Position numbers and translations under genes: made by a program. DNA of 64,000 bases from NCBI GenBank assembly GCA_964473555.1, contig CAYYPL010000001.1, positions 186,001 to 250,000 of the forward strand, written 5' to 3'. Numbering within the stretch: the stretch's first letter is position 1; the number at the start of each line of letters is the position of its first letter. This DNA comes from UBA11400 sp964473555 (lineage in GTDB: Bacteria; Bacteroidota; Rhodothermia; Balneolales; HLUCCA01). Positions 19,068-27,679 of the stretch are shown piece by piece. The notes under the pieces were generated by a model that had not been told where the DNA came from, searched no databases, and saw nothing but the letters and a program-made list of their open reading frames with translations.

Positions 19068-20616
19068 TACGTCTGAAATCAATGAGGGTGAGTATTCCGG
19101 CGATAACGAAAAAGAGTGAAAGCCATCCTATCCAGTCCCCATAGCGAGTATATAGTGTAATTTTTGAGTGAAGTGGCACTTCAAGATTCAAAGCTGTTCG
19201 GGTCCAGTACTCCGTTTTTGTGGCGACTTTTCCATTTGCCAGAATCATTCCGCTGATTCCGTTGTTTGCGCTCCTGACCACCGTTCGGTGCGTTTCAATA
19301 GCTCGGATTCGGGCAAAATCGAAATGTTGGGTATGACCGCTGGTATCACCCCACCACCCGTCGTTTGTGATCACTGCGATGAAATCAGCGCCTTTTTTCA
19401 CATGTTTTCGAACCCAATCGGGGAATACACTATCGTAACAGATCAGAGCAGGCGATGAAATCCCATCAGAAGAAAAATTCACTACCTCTGATCCTTTGCC
19501 ATATCCCATCCAGCGAATCCACTGCACACCAGGTATGGTAGTTAAAAATCCGTAGAATGGAAGGCGCTCGACGATAGGCACAAGGTTGGCTTTTTCATAG
19601 GTTTCGATGCGTTGGTCTGGGTAATACGCCAGGGCAGCGTTAAAGATATTGTATGGGTCGCCGGTTGAGGTATAGCGTGAGTAAGGCGGAATGATGCCAT
19701 CTTTGTCGTAATAATGATACCAGGTTGCCCCCGTGACCAGGGTGGTATTCCAGAATCTGGCAGCTTCTATCATGCGCACCGATGGATAACGGGTGGTCGT
19801 TCCGTGGATGTCAGCCTGAACGGCATTTTCAGGCCAAAAAACGAATCTGGTCCCGAAAGTCATTGCTGAATCTGTGATGGCGATCAGTTCCCGAAGTGGA
19901 GTGTCGACGTCTGGATAGCCGGCATTTGGAAGATAGGAATCATAATTCGGCTGAACTACGACAACTGGTATAGACGTTTGTGACTCGAAATCGGTTGTGA
20001 AGTACATCCATAGTGATATCACTGGAAGGGCGAAGATCCAGCCGATCACATACACCATTTTCCGTAGGTTATTCAACACCGAAAACCGGTCACGAAGCAA
20101 CAGCGTGACCAGGGTGGAAACACTGAGTATCCAGAAAGAAACGCCCAAAACGCCTGAAACAGATACGTACTGTATCAGTTGAGGATAATTGGCCATAGCG
20201 TTTCCTGCAATGAGCCATGGCCATGCCAGGTCCCATCTGAAATGCAGGAATTCATACCCAACCCAGGCACCTGCAACCAGAATTGCCGTTAACATGGGAT
20301 TCCAGTTTTTTCTGATAAACTGACCACCTACTGCAAGAGGTAGCGTCATAATGACAGAGTTAGCCAAAATCGCTGCAATACCACCAGAAATCGTAGCGAA
20401 CATCAGCCAGTACGACGCAACAATGTTCCAGACTAGCACTCCCGGGAAAGTCAGGTACATCGCTCGTCGAAAAGAATCGGTGCTCTGTGCCAGGTAAAGG
20501 AGTATGCCAAAAGCAGGAAATAATGCGATAAATACATCAAATGGGGAAAAGCTCAGCCCTAGGAACAGACCTGCTGCCGCCGACCATATGATGGGATATT
20601 GATCAAATGTTTTCAT
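19042..20616 (-). CDS. lnt: Apolipoprotein N-acyltransferase
   Basis: Lnt adds the third acyl chain to the N-terminal cysteine of lipoproteins in the inner membrane. This 524-residue protein has about seven N-terminal membrane helices, a periplasmic carbon-nitrogen hydrolase domain from about residue 215 to 490, and a final membrane helix. The catalytic triad is visible: Glu263 in WPENAVQ, Lys342 in EKANLVPIVERLPF and Cys393 in ICYDSVFP; the conserved NDGWWGDTSG and RSANNGISG follow. The gene starts inside the stop of rsmI (ATGA overlap) and ends 26 bases inside the convergent sprA. Tri-acylated lipoproteins are consistent with a two-membrane envelope. Confidence 0.95.
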   Translation of the reverse strand: MKTFDQYPIIWSAAAGLFLGLSFSPFDVFIALFPAFGILLYLAQSTDSFRRAMYLTFPGVLVWNIVASYWLMFATISGGIAAILANSVIMTLPLAVGGQFIRKNWNPMLTAILVAGAWVGYEFLHFRWDLAWPWLIAGNAMANYPQLIQYVSVSGVLGVSFWILSVSTLVTLLLRDRFSVLNNLRKMVYVIGWIFALPVISLWMYFTTDFESQTSIPVVVVQPNYDSYLPNAGYPDVDTPLRELIAITDSAMTFGTRFVFWPENAVQADIHGTTTRYPSVRMIEAARFWNTTLVTGATWYHYYDKDGIIPPYSRYTSTGDPYNIFNAALAYYPDQRIETYEKANLVPIVERLPFYGFLTTIPGVQWIRWMGYGKGSEVVNFSSDGISSPALICYDSVFPDWVRKHVKKGADFIAVITNDGWWGDTSGHTQHFDFARIRAIETHRTVVRSANNGISGMILANGKVATKTEYWTRTALNLEVPLHSKITLYTRYGDWIGWLSLFFVIAGILTLIDFRRIKSNESIQ

Positions 20617-21299
20617 GGATCCTGATAGGTGTTTCCGGCTACAATCAATACGAATTCACCCTTAATTGAAGGTCGATTGTTCAAATCGTTTTGAATCTCA
20701 GTGAGTGTTCCTCGACGGTTTTCTTCAAATTTCTTGGTTAATTCTCTTCCAAAACAGGCCAATCTGTCGGGACCAAAAACAGCTACACACTCCTGAATCA
20801 GCTTTAGAATCCTATACGGACTTTCAAAGAAAATCATGGTTCTGTCTTCATTTCTGAGTGCTTCGAGCCGAGTCTTTCGCCCCTTTTTTTGGGGAAGGAA
20901 TCCTTCAAAGGTGAACCGGTCGCTGGGGAGTCCACTAGCAGCGAGAGCCGTGATGGCAGCACTTGGACCCGGTATCACAATCACCTGGATACCACGAAGA
21001 TGCGCCTCACGGACAGCGAGAAATCCGGGATCCGAAATCCCTGGCATGCCAGCATCGGAAACCAATGCGATATCTTTGCCAGACTCCAGCAGCTCCATGA
21101 TCTGTGCAATGCGATGATGTTCGTTGTGTGAGTGAAAGGAGATAAGATGTTTCTTTAATCCCAGGTGCTGCATCAGGAATCCAGTGGTTCGGGTATCCTC
21201 ACAAGCCACCGCTTCTACATGATTCAACACCTCCGACATCCTGGTCGAAACATCACTTAAATTACCAATTGGCGTGCCAATGACGTATAATGTAGCCAC
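20613..21299 (-). CDS. rsmI: 16S rRNA (cytidine-1402-2'-O) methyltransferase
   Basis: The 228-residue protein is a tetrapyrrole-methylase-fold SAM enzyme of the RsmI family, which methylates C1402 in the decoding centre of 16S rRNA. Motifs in order: LYVIGTPIGNLSDVS at the N-terminus, ACEDTRTTGFLMQHLG, SFHSHNE, ALVSDAGMPGISDPG, VIPGPSAAITALAASGLP, FEGFLPQKKGRK and FFESPYR. Slightly short compared with the roughly 280-residue E. coli form, because the C-terminal extension is missing. The start codon is GTG at 21299. The stop overlaps the lnt start by 4 bases. Confidence 0.95.
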   Translation of the reverse strand: MATLYVIGTPIGNLSDVSTRMSEVLNHVEAVACEDTRTTGFLMQHLGLKKHLISFHSHNEHHRIAQIMELLESGKDIALVSDAGMPGISDPGFLAVREAHLRGIQVIVIPGPSAAITALAASGLPSDRFTFEGFLPQKKGRKTRLEALRNEDRTMIFFESPYRILKLIQECVAVFGPDRLACFGRELTKKFEENRRGTLTEIQNDLNNRPSIKGEFVLIVAGNTYQDP

Positions 21300-21416
21300 G
21301 TGAAATTCTTTGGTTCAAAAAAACGTTTAAGTATACCAATTTTTATATCAAAAATCGGACTAATCAGCTAAGTTCAACCATTTTCGACGCTAAATTACTA
21401 TTAGGAAACCTAACCC

Positions 21417-21803
21417 ATGAAACCATTTATCGCTACCGGTATTAATCATTTGACACTGCGTGTCAACGACATCAAACGGGCAGAGGCTTTTTACACAGAC
21501 CTGCTGGGATTCACCATCGAACGGAAAATGGGTCAGAGTATGACCGTTTATCGCATTGGCACCGATTCACTGGTTATTGTAGAGGCGGAAACAGCCTATG
21601 ATAATGCATCCAAAGATTACCGGGTTGACCATTTTGGATTCACGGTCTCATCTCCCGACAAAATCGATGAGCTGGCCGAGTATTTCCGCGACCATGATGT
21701 AACCATCATCACAGGTCCGGCCAACCGAAAGAATGGGAGATTTTTATTTATCACGGATCCCGATGGTAACATGATCGAGTTTATGCATGAAAAGGTAGGT
21801 TAA
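21417..21803 (+). CDS. VOC family (glyoxalase/dioxygenase-like) metalloprotein
   Basis: This 128-residue single-domain protein of the vicinal-oxygen-chelate superfamily has two beta-alpha-beta-beta-beta modules. Possible metal ligands fall at the expected places: His11 in GINHLTLRV, Glu56 in SLVIVEAE, His72 in RVDHFGF and Glu121 in DPDGNMIEF. Members act as glyoxalases, fosfomycin or bleomycin resistance proteins, epimerases or dioxygenases. The residues alone do not fix the substrate. It is divergent from rsmI and upstream of, but separated by about 100 bases from, hrcA. Confidence 0.85.
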   Translation: MKPFIATGINHLTLRVNDIKRAEAFYTDLLGFTIERKMGQSMTVYRIGTDSLVIVEAETAYDNASKDYRVDHFGFTVSSPDKIDELAEYFRDHDVTIITGPANRKNGRFLFITDPDGNMIEFMHEKVG

Positions 21804-21868
21804 CGGGTGGGAGCCGTTCTGTATTCTGCACGATACCACCTCGTTTCGACAGGTAGTCCGGATGACAT

Positions 21869-21895
21869 TTAGCACTATTTTTCGTACATTGCCAA
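21869..21895 (+). promoter_or_regulatory. Degenerate CIRCE operator upstream of hrcA
   Basis: The CIRCE consensus is TTAGCACTC, nine bases, GAGTGCTAA. At 21869-21877 the sequence is TTAGCACTA (8 of 9), then exactly nine bases, then CATTGCCAA at 21887-21895 (6 of 9). It lies 5 bases before the first possible hrcA ATG and 23 before the second. HrcA binding to CIRCE represses heat-shock operons, and autoregulation of hrcA is the usual arrangement. The second half-site is weak, so affinity may be low. Confidence 0.65.
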
Positions 21896-21900
21896 GCTGA

Positions 21901-22971
21901 ATGAAACAAGAAACACGTATGAGTTTGACCGAATTTCCTGAACTTAATGCACGTGAGAGGGAAATCCTGCAGTTTATCATCCAGGATTTCATCAAGACCG
22001 CAAGCCCGATAGCATCCAAGACGCTTTTGGATGCACACAGGCTGAACGTAAGTTCTGCGACCATACGTAACGCGATGAATAGCCTCGAGTTAAAAGGCTT
22101 TTTGGATCACCCTCACACCTCTGCAGGAAGAATCCCAACTGAAATGGGGTACCGGTTTTATGTCGATTCACTCATGCGATTAACCCGACTCAGTGCAACC
22201 GAACAGCGCGCTCTGGACCAGATTTCCGCCCAACTCAACGCCGATATTGATGATGCTGTGGTAACCGCCGCACGGTTATTAGCCAAACTATCCAATCTGT
22301 TGGCGGTTGTTATCGCTCCCAAATTAGGTAATGGTATTTTTCATAGGCTGGAGTTGATTTCTCTGAGCTCAACCCGACTCATGATTGTGTTGACCATTAT
22401 AAGTGGGATCACGAAAACGATTAGTATTGAAGTACAGTCTGAAATTTCCAGAAAAGATCTCGATCGGGTCTCCGGTATGCTGAACGAACGACTTCAGGGC
22501 AGGAAGTTATCTGAAATCGCCCGTCAAATCCGCGAAATGCTACAGGAATTTGAGCATTCAGACACCACCGGACTCATCAGGATCTTTATCGATTCTGCTG
22601 ATACTATTTTTGATGACCAGCAGGTAAGGAAATTTCATTTTGGCGGGGCAGAGTATATGGCTATGCAACCTGAATTCAACGATTTAAGCAAATACAGAAG
22701 TATTGTTGAACTCATTGAGGATGAAGATATGATCATTCACCTCTTCGAGCATGATATCCCCGCCGACAATGAAGTGCGTGTCCGGATTGGGACTGAAACG
22801 AAATTGACACAGATTGAACAATGTAGCGTAGTGTCAACAAAGTATTCTATCGGAACGGTCTCAGGATCAATTGGATTAGTTGGCCCCAAACGCATGAATT
22901 ATCCGCGTATGGTTTCCCTTGTCGAGCAACTGGCCACCCGTTTTAACAAAGTAACATTCGATACGATTTAA
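21901..22971 (+). CDS. hrcA: Heat-inducible transcription repressor HrcA
   Basis: The 356-residue protein has an N-terminal winged helix-turn-helix (REREILQFIIQDFIKTASPIASKTLL, then SSATIRNAMNSLELKGFLDHPHTSAGRIPTEMGYRFYVD spread over residues ~55-95). A GAF-like dimer domain and the C-terminal GSIGLVGPKRMNYPRMVSLVE segment follow, all typical of HrcA. HrcA represses chaperone genes through CIRCE elements and is kept active by GroEL. A second ATG at 21919 (MSLTEFPEL) would leave more space after the CIRCE-like operator and may be the true start. It begins the operon hrcA-grpE-dnaJ with gaps of 2 and 3 bases. Confidence 0.95.
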   Translation: MKQETRMSLTEFPELNAREREILQFIIQDFIKTASPIASKTLLDAHRLNVSSATIRNAMNSLELKGFLDHPHTSAGRIPTEMGYRFYVDSLMRLTRLSATEQRALDQISAQLNADIDDAVVTAARLLAKLSNLLAVVIAPKLGNGIFHRLELISLSSTRLMIVLTIISGITKTISIEVQSEISRKDLDRVSGMLNERLQGRKLSEIARQIREMLQEFEHSDTTGLIRIFIDSADTIFDDQQVRKFHFGGAEYMAMQPEFNDLSKYRSIVELIEDEDMIIHLFEHDIPADNEVRVRIGTETKLTQIEQCSVVSTKYSIGTVSGSIGLVGPKRMNYPRMVSLVEQLATRFNKVTFDTI

Positions 22972-22973
22972 CT

Positions 22974-23567
22974 ATGAAGAACAAGAAAAAAAACACATTG
23001 AATACGGATGCTGAGTTGAATGATACTCAGACTGAACTCATGGAAACACCTGATGTGGCTCAACAGAACGAATCAAGCAATGACACAAACGGTGATCAGA
23101 TCGCACAGCTGGAATCAGACTTACTACTCGTAAAATCTGAATTGGAAGCGGCAAAAGATACACTGCTTCGTCGTACCGCTGAGTTTGAAAACGTGAAAAA
23201 AAGAATGATGCGTGAAAGAATACAACTCATCGATGAGGCCAAAATTGAAGCTCTGAAAGCTTTTTTGCCCGTAAATGATGATCTTCAACGAACATTGGGG
23301 GCTGCAAAAGGGCAGGATGTACCCGATGCGTTTCTTGAAGGTGTAACCCTGGTGTCTGAGAAGTTTGGTTCTATACTTACTAATTATGGGGTAGAATCCA
23401 TTTCCCAGGCTGGTATTCCCTTTGATGTGAATCTACATGATGCCATGATGCGTATTCCTGCCCCAGATCAGGGGGTAGCGTCTAATACCGTTGTTCAGGT
23501 TCTCGAACCTGGTTATAAACTGGGAGAAAAGGTGATCCGCCACGCTAAAGTGATTGTAAGCGAATAA
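22974..23567 (+). CDS. grpE: Nucleotide exchange factor GrpE
   Basis: GrpE releases ADP from DnaK. This 197-residue protein has an acidic, Asn/Gln-rich variable N-terminus, a long coiled-coil helix (residues ~45-95, IAQLESDLLLVKSELEAAKD, then RRTAEFENVKKRM) and the C-terminal beta domain ending in NTVVQVLEPGYKLGEKVIRHAKVIVS, which is the family signature. It is located between hrcA and dnaJ with almost no spacing. The dnaK gene that often sits between grpE and dnaJ is absent here. Confidence 0.97.
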   Translation: MKNKKKNTLNTDAELNDTQTELMETPDVAQQNESSNDTNGDQIAQLESDLLLVKSELEAAKDTLLRRTAEFENVKKRMMRERIQLIDEAKIEALKAFLPVNDDLQRTLGAAKGQDVPDAFLEGVTLVSEKFGSILTNYGVESISQAGIPFDVNLHDAMMRIPAPDQGVASNTVVQVLEPGYKLGEKVIRHAKVIVSE

Positions 23568-23570
23568 AAT

Positions 23571-24728
23571 ATGAGCCAAAAACGCGATTATTACGAAGTA
23601 CTGGGTGTGTCAAAATCTGCCAACGCCGAAGATATAAAAAAAGCATATCGTAAAAAGGCAATGGAGTACCATCCAGACCGGAACAAGGACAATCCTGATG
23701 CCGAAAAACTCTTCAAAGAAGCGGCAGAAGCCTTTGACGTGCTCAAAGATCCAAACAAACGAGCTCGTTACGACCAGTACGGACATCAAGGATTACATTC
23801 TGGTGGATTCCGTGAGCCAGACTTCCAGGGATTCTCGATGGAGGATATTTTCTCGCAATTCGGGGATATTTTTGGTCAGGATTTGTTCGGGGGCGGGCGG
23901 GGGAGGTCACGCGGAGGTCGACGTCAGGCTGGCCACCCGGGTGACGATATGAAACTGAATCTGAAACTGACCCTCGAAGACATCGCCTTCGGCGTCGAGA
24001 AGAAGATCAAGGTCAAAAAGTTCATCAAATGTGACAGTTGTTCCGGAACTGGCGCCGAGACCAGCGATGATTTCATGACCTGCTCTACGTGTAATGGGAT
24101 GGGTGAAGTTCGTCAGGTTAGCCGAACCATGTTCGGACAGTTTGTGAACGTACAACCCTGTCCAACCTGCCACGGTGAAGGGCGGGTTATCAAGAACCGT
24201 TGTAAGTCCTGCAGCGGAGAAGGAAGAGTAAAAGGTGAAGAGACCGTCAAAGTGAAAATCCCATCCGGAGTTGGGAAAGGAAACTATCTGACGCTTCGTG
24301 GACAGGGAAATGCCGGACTTCGTGGTGGGCCAGCAGGCGATTTGATCGTTATCATTGATGAAATCGAACATGAGTTTTTTGAACGAAAAGGTGATGATAT
24401 CTTCTACGATGCCCAGGTATCCGTTCCAGATGCAATCCTCGGAACCGAAATCGAAGTACCTACCCTTAAAGGTAAAGCGAAATTACGTGTAGACACAGGT
24501 ACTCAACCTGGAAAGCTTCTGCGCATGCGTGAGAAAGGGATTAAATCACTGAACAGTAACCATATTGGAGACCAATACGTACGAATCAATGTGTACCTGC
24601 CCGAAGAGGTCACGAAAGCTGAACGTGAAATGTTAGAAAAGCTTAGAGCCTCAGAGAATTTTGATCCCTCCAAAAAACACGACCGGAGCAAAGGTTTTTT
24701 CACCCGGATCAAAGAAGCATTCAGTTGA
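23571..24728 (+). CDS. dnaJ: Chaperone DnaJ (type I J-protein)
   Basis: The 385-residue co-chaperone stimulates DnaK ATPase and delivers substrates. Domains in order: J domain at 1-70 with the HPD motif in EYHPDRNKDNPDAEK; a Gly/Phe-rich linker around 75-125; a zinc-finger region with four CxxCxGxG repeats (CDSCSGTG, CSTCNGMG, CPTCHGEG, CKSCSGEG) between about 150 and 220; and C-terminal substrate-binding beta domains. All ligands are intact. It is the last gene of the hrcA operon and is followed by a strong hairpin terminator. Confidence 0.98.
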   Translation: MSQKRDYYEVLGVSKSANAEDIKKAYRKKAMEYHPDRNKDNPDAEKLFKEAAEAFDVLKDPNKRARYDQYGHQGLHSGGFREPDFQGFSMEDIFSQFGDIFGQDLFGGGRGRSRGGRRQAGHPGDDMKLNLKLTLEDIAFGVEKKIKVKKFIKCDSCSGTGAETSDDFMTCSTCNGMGEVRQVSRTMFGQFVNVQPCPTCHGEGRVIKNRCKSCSGEGRVKGEETVKVKIPSGVGKGNYLTLRGQGNAGLRGGPAGDLIVIIDEIEHEFFERKGDDIFYDAQVSVPDAILGTEIEVPTLKGKAKLRVDTGTQPGKLLRMREKGIKSLNSNHIGDQYVRINVYLPEEVTKAEREMLEKLRASENFDPSKKHDRSKGFFTRIKEAFS

Positions 24729-24752
24729 CCTACACACCGACTCGAAAAAATA

Positions 24753-24780
24753 AAAGAAGGCCTCTTTTGAGGCCTTCTTT
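24753..24780. terminator. Bidirectional intrinsic terminator between dnaJ and purE
   Basis: A perfect 12-bp stem (AAAGAAGGCCTC at 24753-24764 and GAGGCCTTCTTT at 24769-24780) closes a TTTT loop. With A-rich flank on one side and T-rich on the other it can terminate in both directions. It ends 2 bases before the purE stop codon, and dnaJ stops 24 bases upstream. Confidence 0.88.
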
Positions 24781-24782
24781 GA

Positions 24783-25274
24783 TCAGATTAGATTCTTGCT
24801 TTTTTCTCTGGAGTCGGTTGCCATTCTGATATGATACTCGATGAGTCTTGAGCTGATTGTTTCGTCATATGCTGCAAGTATACGGATGGCAAGTAGTCCG
24901 GCATTCTGTCCATTATTGATGGCCACCGTTGCGACTGGAATTCCTTTTGGCATCTGTACTATGGACAATAAGGAGTCCATTCCTTTGAGGTGTTTTGTTT
25001 CAATCGGAACCCCTATAACAGGGAGCGTGGTATGAGATGCCAGCATTCCGGGCAAATGGGCTGCCCCACCAGCACCTGCAATGATCACTTTGAGTCCGCG
25101 TCCTGCTGCCGATTTTCCATACTCAGCCATATCATCAGGCGTACGGTGAGCAGAAACCACCTTAGCTTCGAAAGGCACGCCAAATTCGGAGCATACATCT
25201 GCAGCAGCTTTCATTACCGGCCAGTCCGAATCGCTGCCCATTACAATTCCAACCTGAATCTTGTTTGTATCCAT
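24783..25274 (-). CDS. purE: 5-(carboxyamino)imidazole ribonucleotide mutase
   Basis: The 163-residue class I PurE moves the carboxylate from N5-CAIR to CAIR in purine synthesis. It has the signature GIVMGSDSDWPVM at residue ~9, SAHRTPDDM near 41, the GAGGAAHLPGMLA loop near 67, and VPIETKHLKGMDSLLSIVQMPKGIPVATVAI. The presence of PurK upstream agrees with the two-step bacterial route. The C-terminus is extended by about ten basic residues. It starts 2 bases after purK, in the order purK-purE. Confidence 0.97.
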   Translation of the reverse strand: MDTNKIQVGIVMGSDSDWPVMKAAADVCSEFGVPFEAKVVSAHRTPDDMAEYGKSAAGRGLKVIIAGAGGAAHLPGMLASHTTLPVIGVPIETKHLKGMDSLLSIVQMPKGIPVATVAINNGQNAGLLAIRILAAYDETISSRLIEYHIRMATDSREKSKNLI

Positions 25275-25276
25275 AT

Positions 25277-26437
25277 CTACAAAATGATTTCGTTTTCCAG
25301 TGATTTCGCCATTTCAAGTGTTGTGTTTGGAGTTGCACCCAGTACGGTGATATGACCCATTTTCCGACCGATCTTACTCACAGACTTTCCATAGACATGC
25401 AGATGCGCATTCTTGGAAGCAAGAATCGTTTCAGCAGCTTCAACACGGGCTTCACCATTGCGTTTACCCAGAATATTGACCATCACCGCACAAGGTGCGA
25501 TCATATCGGTATTGCCTAATGGAAGTCCGCAAACTGCTCGTATATGATTTTCGAATTGTGAAGTGATGCAGGCTTCCATGCTGTAATGTCCTGAGTTATG
25601 GGGTCTGGGAGCGGACTCATTAAGGACGATCAAGTTATCGTGAGTGAGGAAAAACTCAAATCCAAAAACCCCGATTCCATCGATCGCCTCGACAGCTGCA
25701 CGGGCAAGCTCCTGAGCCTGTGCCTGTAGTTCGATTGGGATTCTGGCTGGAGCGATAATTTCTTTGCAGATATGATTCTTTTGAATGGATTCTACGCAAG
25801 GATAGACCTGGATACCTGTTTTGTTTCGAGCCACCATCACAGCCAATTCCATCGTGAACGGGACGAATGCTTCGGCAATGATTTGTTGTCCTGAGTTACC
25901 ACCCAGTCGATCAAATCCTGCCATAGCCTTACCCAAATCAGCAGCTGTTGTGTTACCATATCCGTCATAGCCACCTTTTGAGGATTTCAGGACGAACGGC
26001 CAGCCATACTCATTACCAAAATCGATGAGATCATCGGTACTTTTGATTTCCTTGAACGGAGTCACTGGTATACCTGAAGATTGAAACGTACGCTTTTCGG
26101 TGAGTTTATCTCCAATCAAAGCAAATGAGTGCGGCGATGGAAAAATCGGTGTTCCACTTCTTTGAGTGACTTCAGTTAGCACATCCGCGTCAACAAATTC
26201 ATTTTCCAGTGTAATCACATCACAGGCATTAGCAAACTCAGTGAGATTGTCCACATCGTTTAATCCACCCCGGAAACGAGTTGGCGTAAGGTTTTCAACA
26301 GGCTCAACTGCGGATGAAGTTGCATACACAGCAACGTTCATACCAAATCTGAATGCCTGTAACGCCGACATCCTGGCCAGTTGCCCGCCTCCAATAAATC
26401 CGAGAGTAAAGCCAGCTTGCAGCGGATTACGTTTCAT
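25277..26437 (-). CDS. purK: 5-(carboxyamino)imidazole ribonucleotide synthase
   Basis: This ATP-grasp enzyme of 386 residues carboxylates AIR with bicarbonate and ATP. It shows the N-terminal GFIGGGQLARMSALQAFRFG, the VITLENEFVDADVL stretch, the ATP-binding loop KSSKGGYDGYGN, and FGFEFFLTHDNLIVLNESAPRPHNSGHYSMEAC with Mg ligands. The C-terminus (LHVYGKSVSKIGRKMGHITVLG) is characteristic of PurK. It is the first gene of the two-gene purKE operon, divergent from prfA with a 99-base gap. Confidence 0.97.
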   Translation of the reverse strand: MKRNPLQAGFTLGFIGGGQLARMSALQAFRFGMNVAVYATSSAVEPVENLTPTRFRGGLNDVDNLTEFANACDVITLENEFVDADVLTEVTQRSGTPIFPSPHSFALIGDKLTEKRTFQSSGIPVTPFKEIKSTDDLIDFGNEYGWPFVLKSSKGGYDGYGNTTAADLGKAMAGFDRLGGNSGQQIIAEAFVPFTMELAVMVARNKTGIQVYPCVESIQKNHICKEIIAPARIPIELQAQAQELARAAVEAIDGIGVFGFEFFLTHDNLIVLNESAPRPHNSGHYSMEACITSQFENHIRAVCGLPLGNTDMIAPCAVMVNILGKRNGEARVEAAETILASKNAHLHVYGKSVSKIGRKMGHITVLGATPNTTLEMAKSLENEIIL

Positions 26438-26536
26438 GTTAAGAGCTTGGTTGATGATGCGAAGTCTGAAATTCCGTATCTTGCAAAATTACAGAATAAT
26501 CGGCTCTGATTCAGTTTTTACTTCAAAAAACTACCC

Positions 26537-27616
26537 ATGAATATCGACAATAAGCTTAAACAATTGAAATCCCGCCACGAAGAACTGACCGTGGCTCTTG
26601 GTGATCCTTCAATTTACAGTGACCAGAAGCGATTTGCCGACATGAGTAGGGAACATAGTGAGCTCAGTAATCTCATGAAGATTTACGATGAGCTTGTGCG
26701 TACCAGAAATCAGATCCAAGGCAACAAAGAACTGATTGCCAGTGAAATGGATCCAGAAATTCAGGCCATGGCAAAAGAAGAAATCGGACCTTTGGAAGAA
26801 AAATCAGCTAAACTCGAAGAAGATATCAAGATGATGCTGGTTCCTGCTGATCCTGAGGACACACGTAATGCCATCATAGAAATTCGTGCTGGTACAGGTG
26901 GAGATGAAGCTGGAATTTTTGCCGGTGACCTATTCAGTATGTACCGTCGTTATGCAGATTCCCAGCGATGGACACTCGAGCTTCTGAGTCTGAATGAAGC
27001 GGCAAAGGGCGGCTTCAAGGAAATCGTGTTTAGTCTGTCAGGAACCGGAATCTTCGGTAGGATGAAATATGAAAGTGGGGTGCACAGAGTCCAACGAGTT
27101 CCCGAAACCGAGTCTCAGGGGCGGGTTCACACCTCTGCAGCTACCGTTGCAGTGCTTCCAGAAGCCGAAGAAGTCGATATTCATATCAATCCCGCTGATC
27201 TTGAAGTAGATACCTTTCGGGCTACAGGTGCAGGAGGTCAGCATATCAACAAAACAGATTCTGCCATTCGTATCCGTCACCTACCTTCCGGGGTGGTGGT
27301 GGAGTGTCAGGAGGAGCGTTCTCAGATAAAAAACCGTGCCAAAGCACTGGTCATGCTCCGGACAAAATTGTATGACATGGAGTATGAAAAAAAGGTAAAA
27401 GAACGTGCAGCAGAGCGAAAAAGCCAGGTCTCAACCGGGGACAGAAGCGCCAAAATCCGCACATATAACTATCCGCAGGGTAGGTTGACCGACCACCGAA
27501 TCGGTCTTACGCTCTACAACCTTGATGAAATCATGAAAGGAAACATCGAGGATGTCATTAAAGCACTTCAACTGGCCGACAATCTGGAAAAACTCAGCGC
27601 ATTGGCAGAATCCTAA
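26537..27616 (+). CDS. prfA: Peptide chain release factor 1
   Basis: RF1 reads UAA and UAG stop codons. The 359-residue protein has an N-terminal helical domain, the codon-recognition region HRVQRVPETESQGRVHTSAATVAVLPE with the P-x-T type tripeptide (PET) that distinguishes RF1 from RF2, and the universal GGQ in RATGAGGQHINKTDSA around residue 235. The C-terminal NYPQGRLTDHRIGLTLY is also conserved. Length is standard. It stands alone as a single-gene unit between divergent purK and convergent pckG. Confidence 0.98.
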   Translation: MNIDNKLKQLKSRHEELTVALGDPSIYSDQKRFADMSREHSELSNLMKIYDELVRTRNQIQGNKELIASEMDPEIQAMAKEEIGPLEEKSAKLEEDIKMMLVPADPEDTRNAIIEIRAGTGGDEAGIFAGDLFSMYRRYADSQRWTLELLSLNEAAKGGFKEIVFSLSGTGIFGRMKYESGVHRVQRVPETESQGRVHTSAATVAVLPEAEEVDIHINPADLEVDTFRATGAGGQHINKTDSAIRIRHLPSGVVVECQEERSQIKNRAKALVMLRTKLYDMEYEKKVKERAAERKSQVSTGDRSAKIRTYNYPQGRLTDHRIGLTLYNLDEIMKGNIEDVIKALQLADNLEKLSALAES

Positions 27617-27634
27617 ATCACATTCCATAAAAAA

Positions 27635-27661
27635 AGGAGACTGCCTCGCGGACAGCCTCCT
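27635..27661. terminator. Imperfect hairpin between prfA and pckG
   Basis: AGGAG (27635-27639) pairs with CTCCT (27657-27661), and CTG (27641-27643) with CAG (27653-27655), with two mismatches and a short GC-rich loop. An A-run precedes it (27629-27635), which gives a T-run in the minus direction, so it may terminate pckG better than prfA. Confidence 0.5.
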
Positions 27662-27679
27662 CAGATATCTAATCAGTGC

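Noticed and set aside
24227..24760. Search for dnaK or a fragment near dnaJ
   Set aside because: Only dnaJ and the terminator are present; no DnaK-like sequence is seen in any frame nearby.
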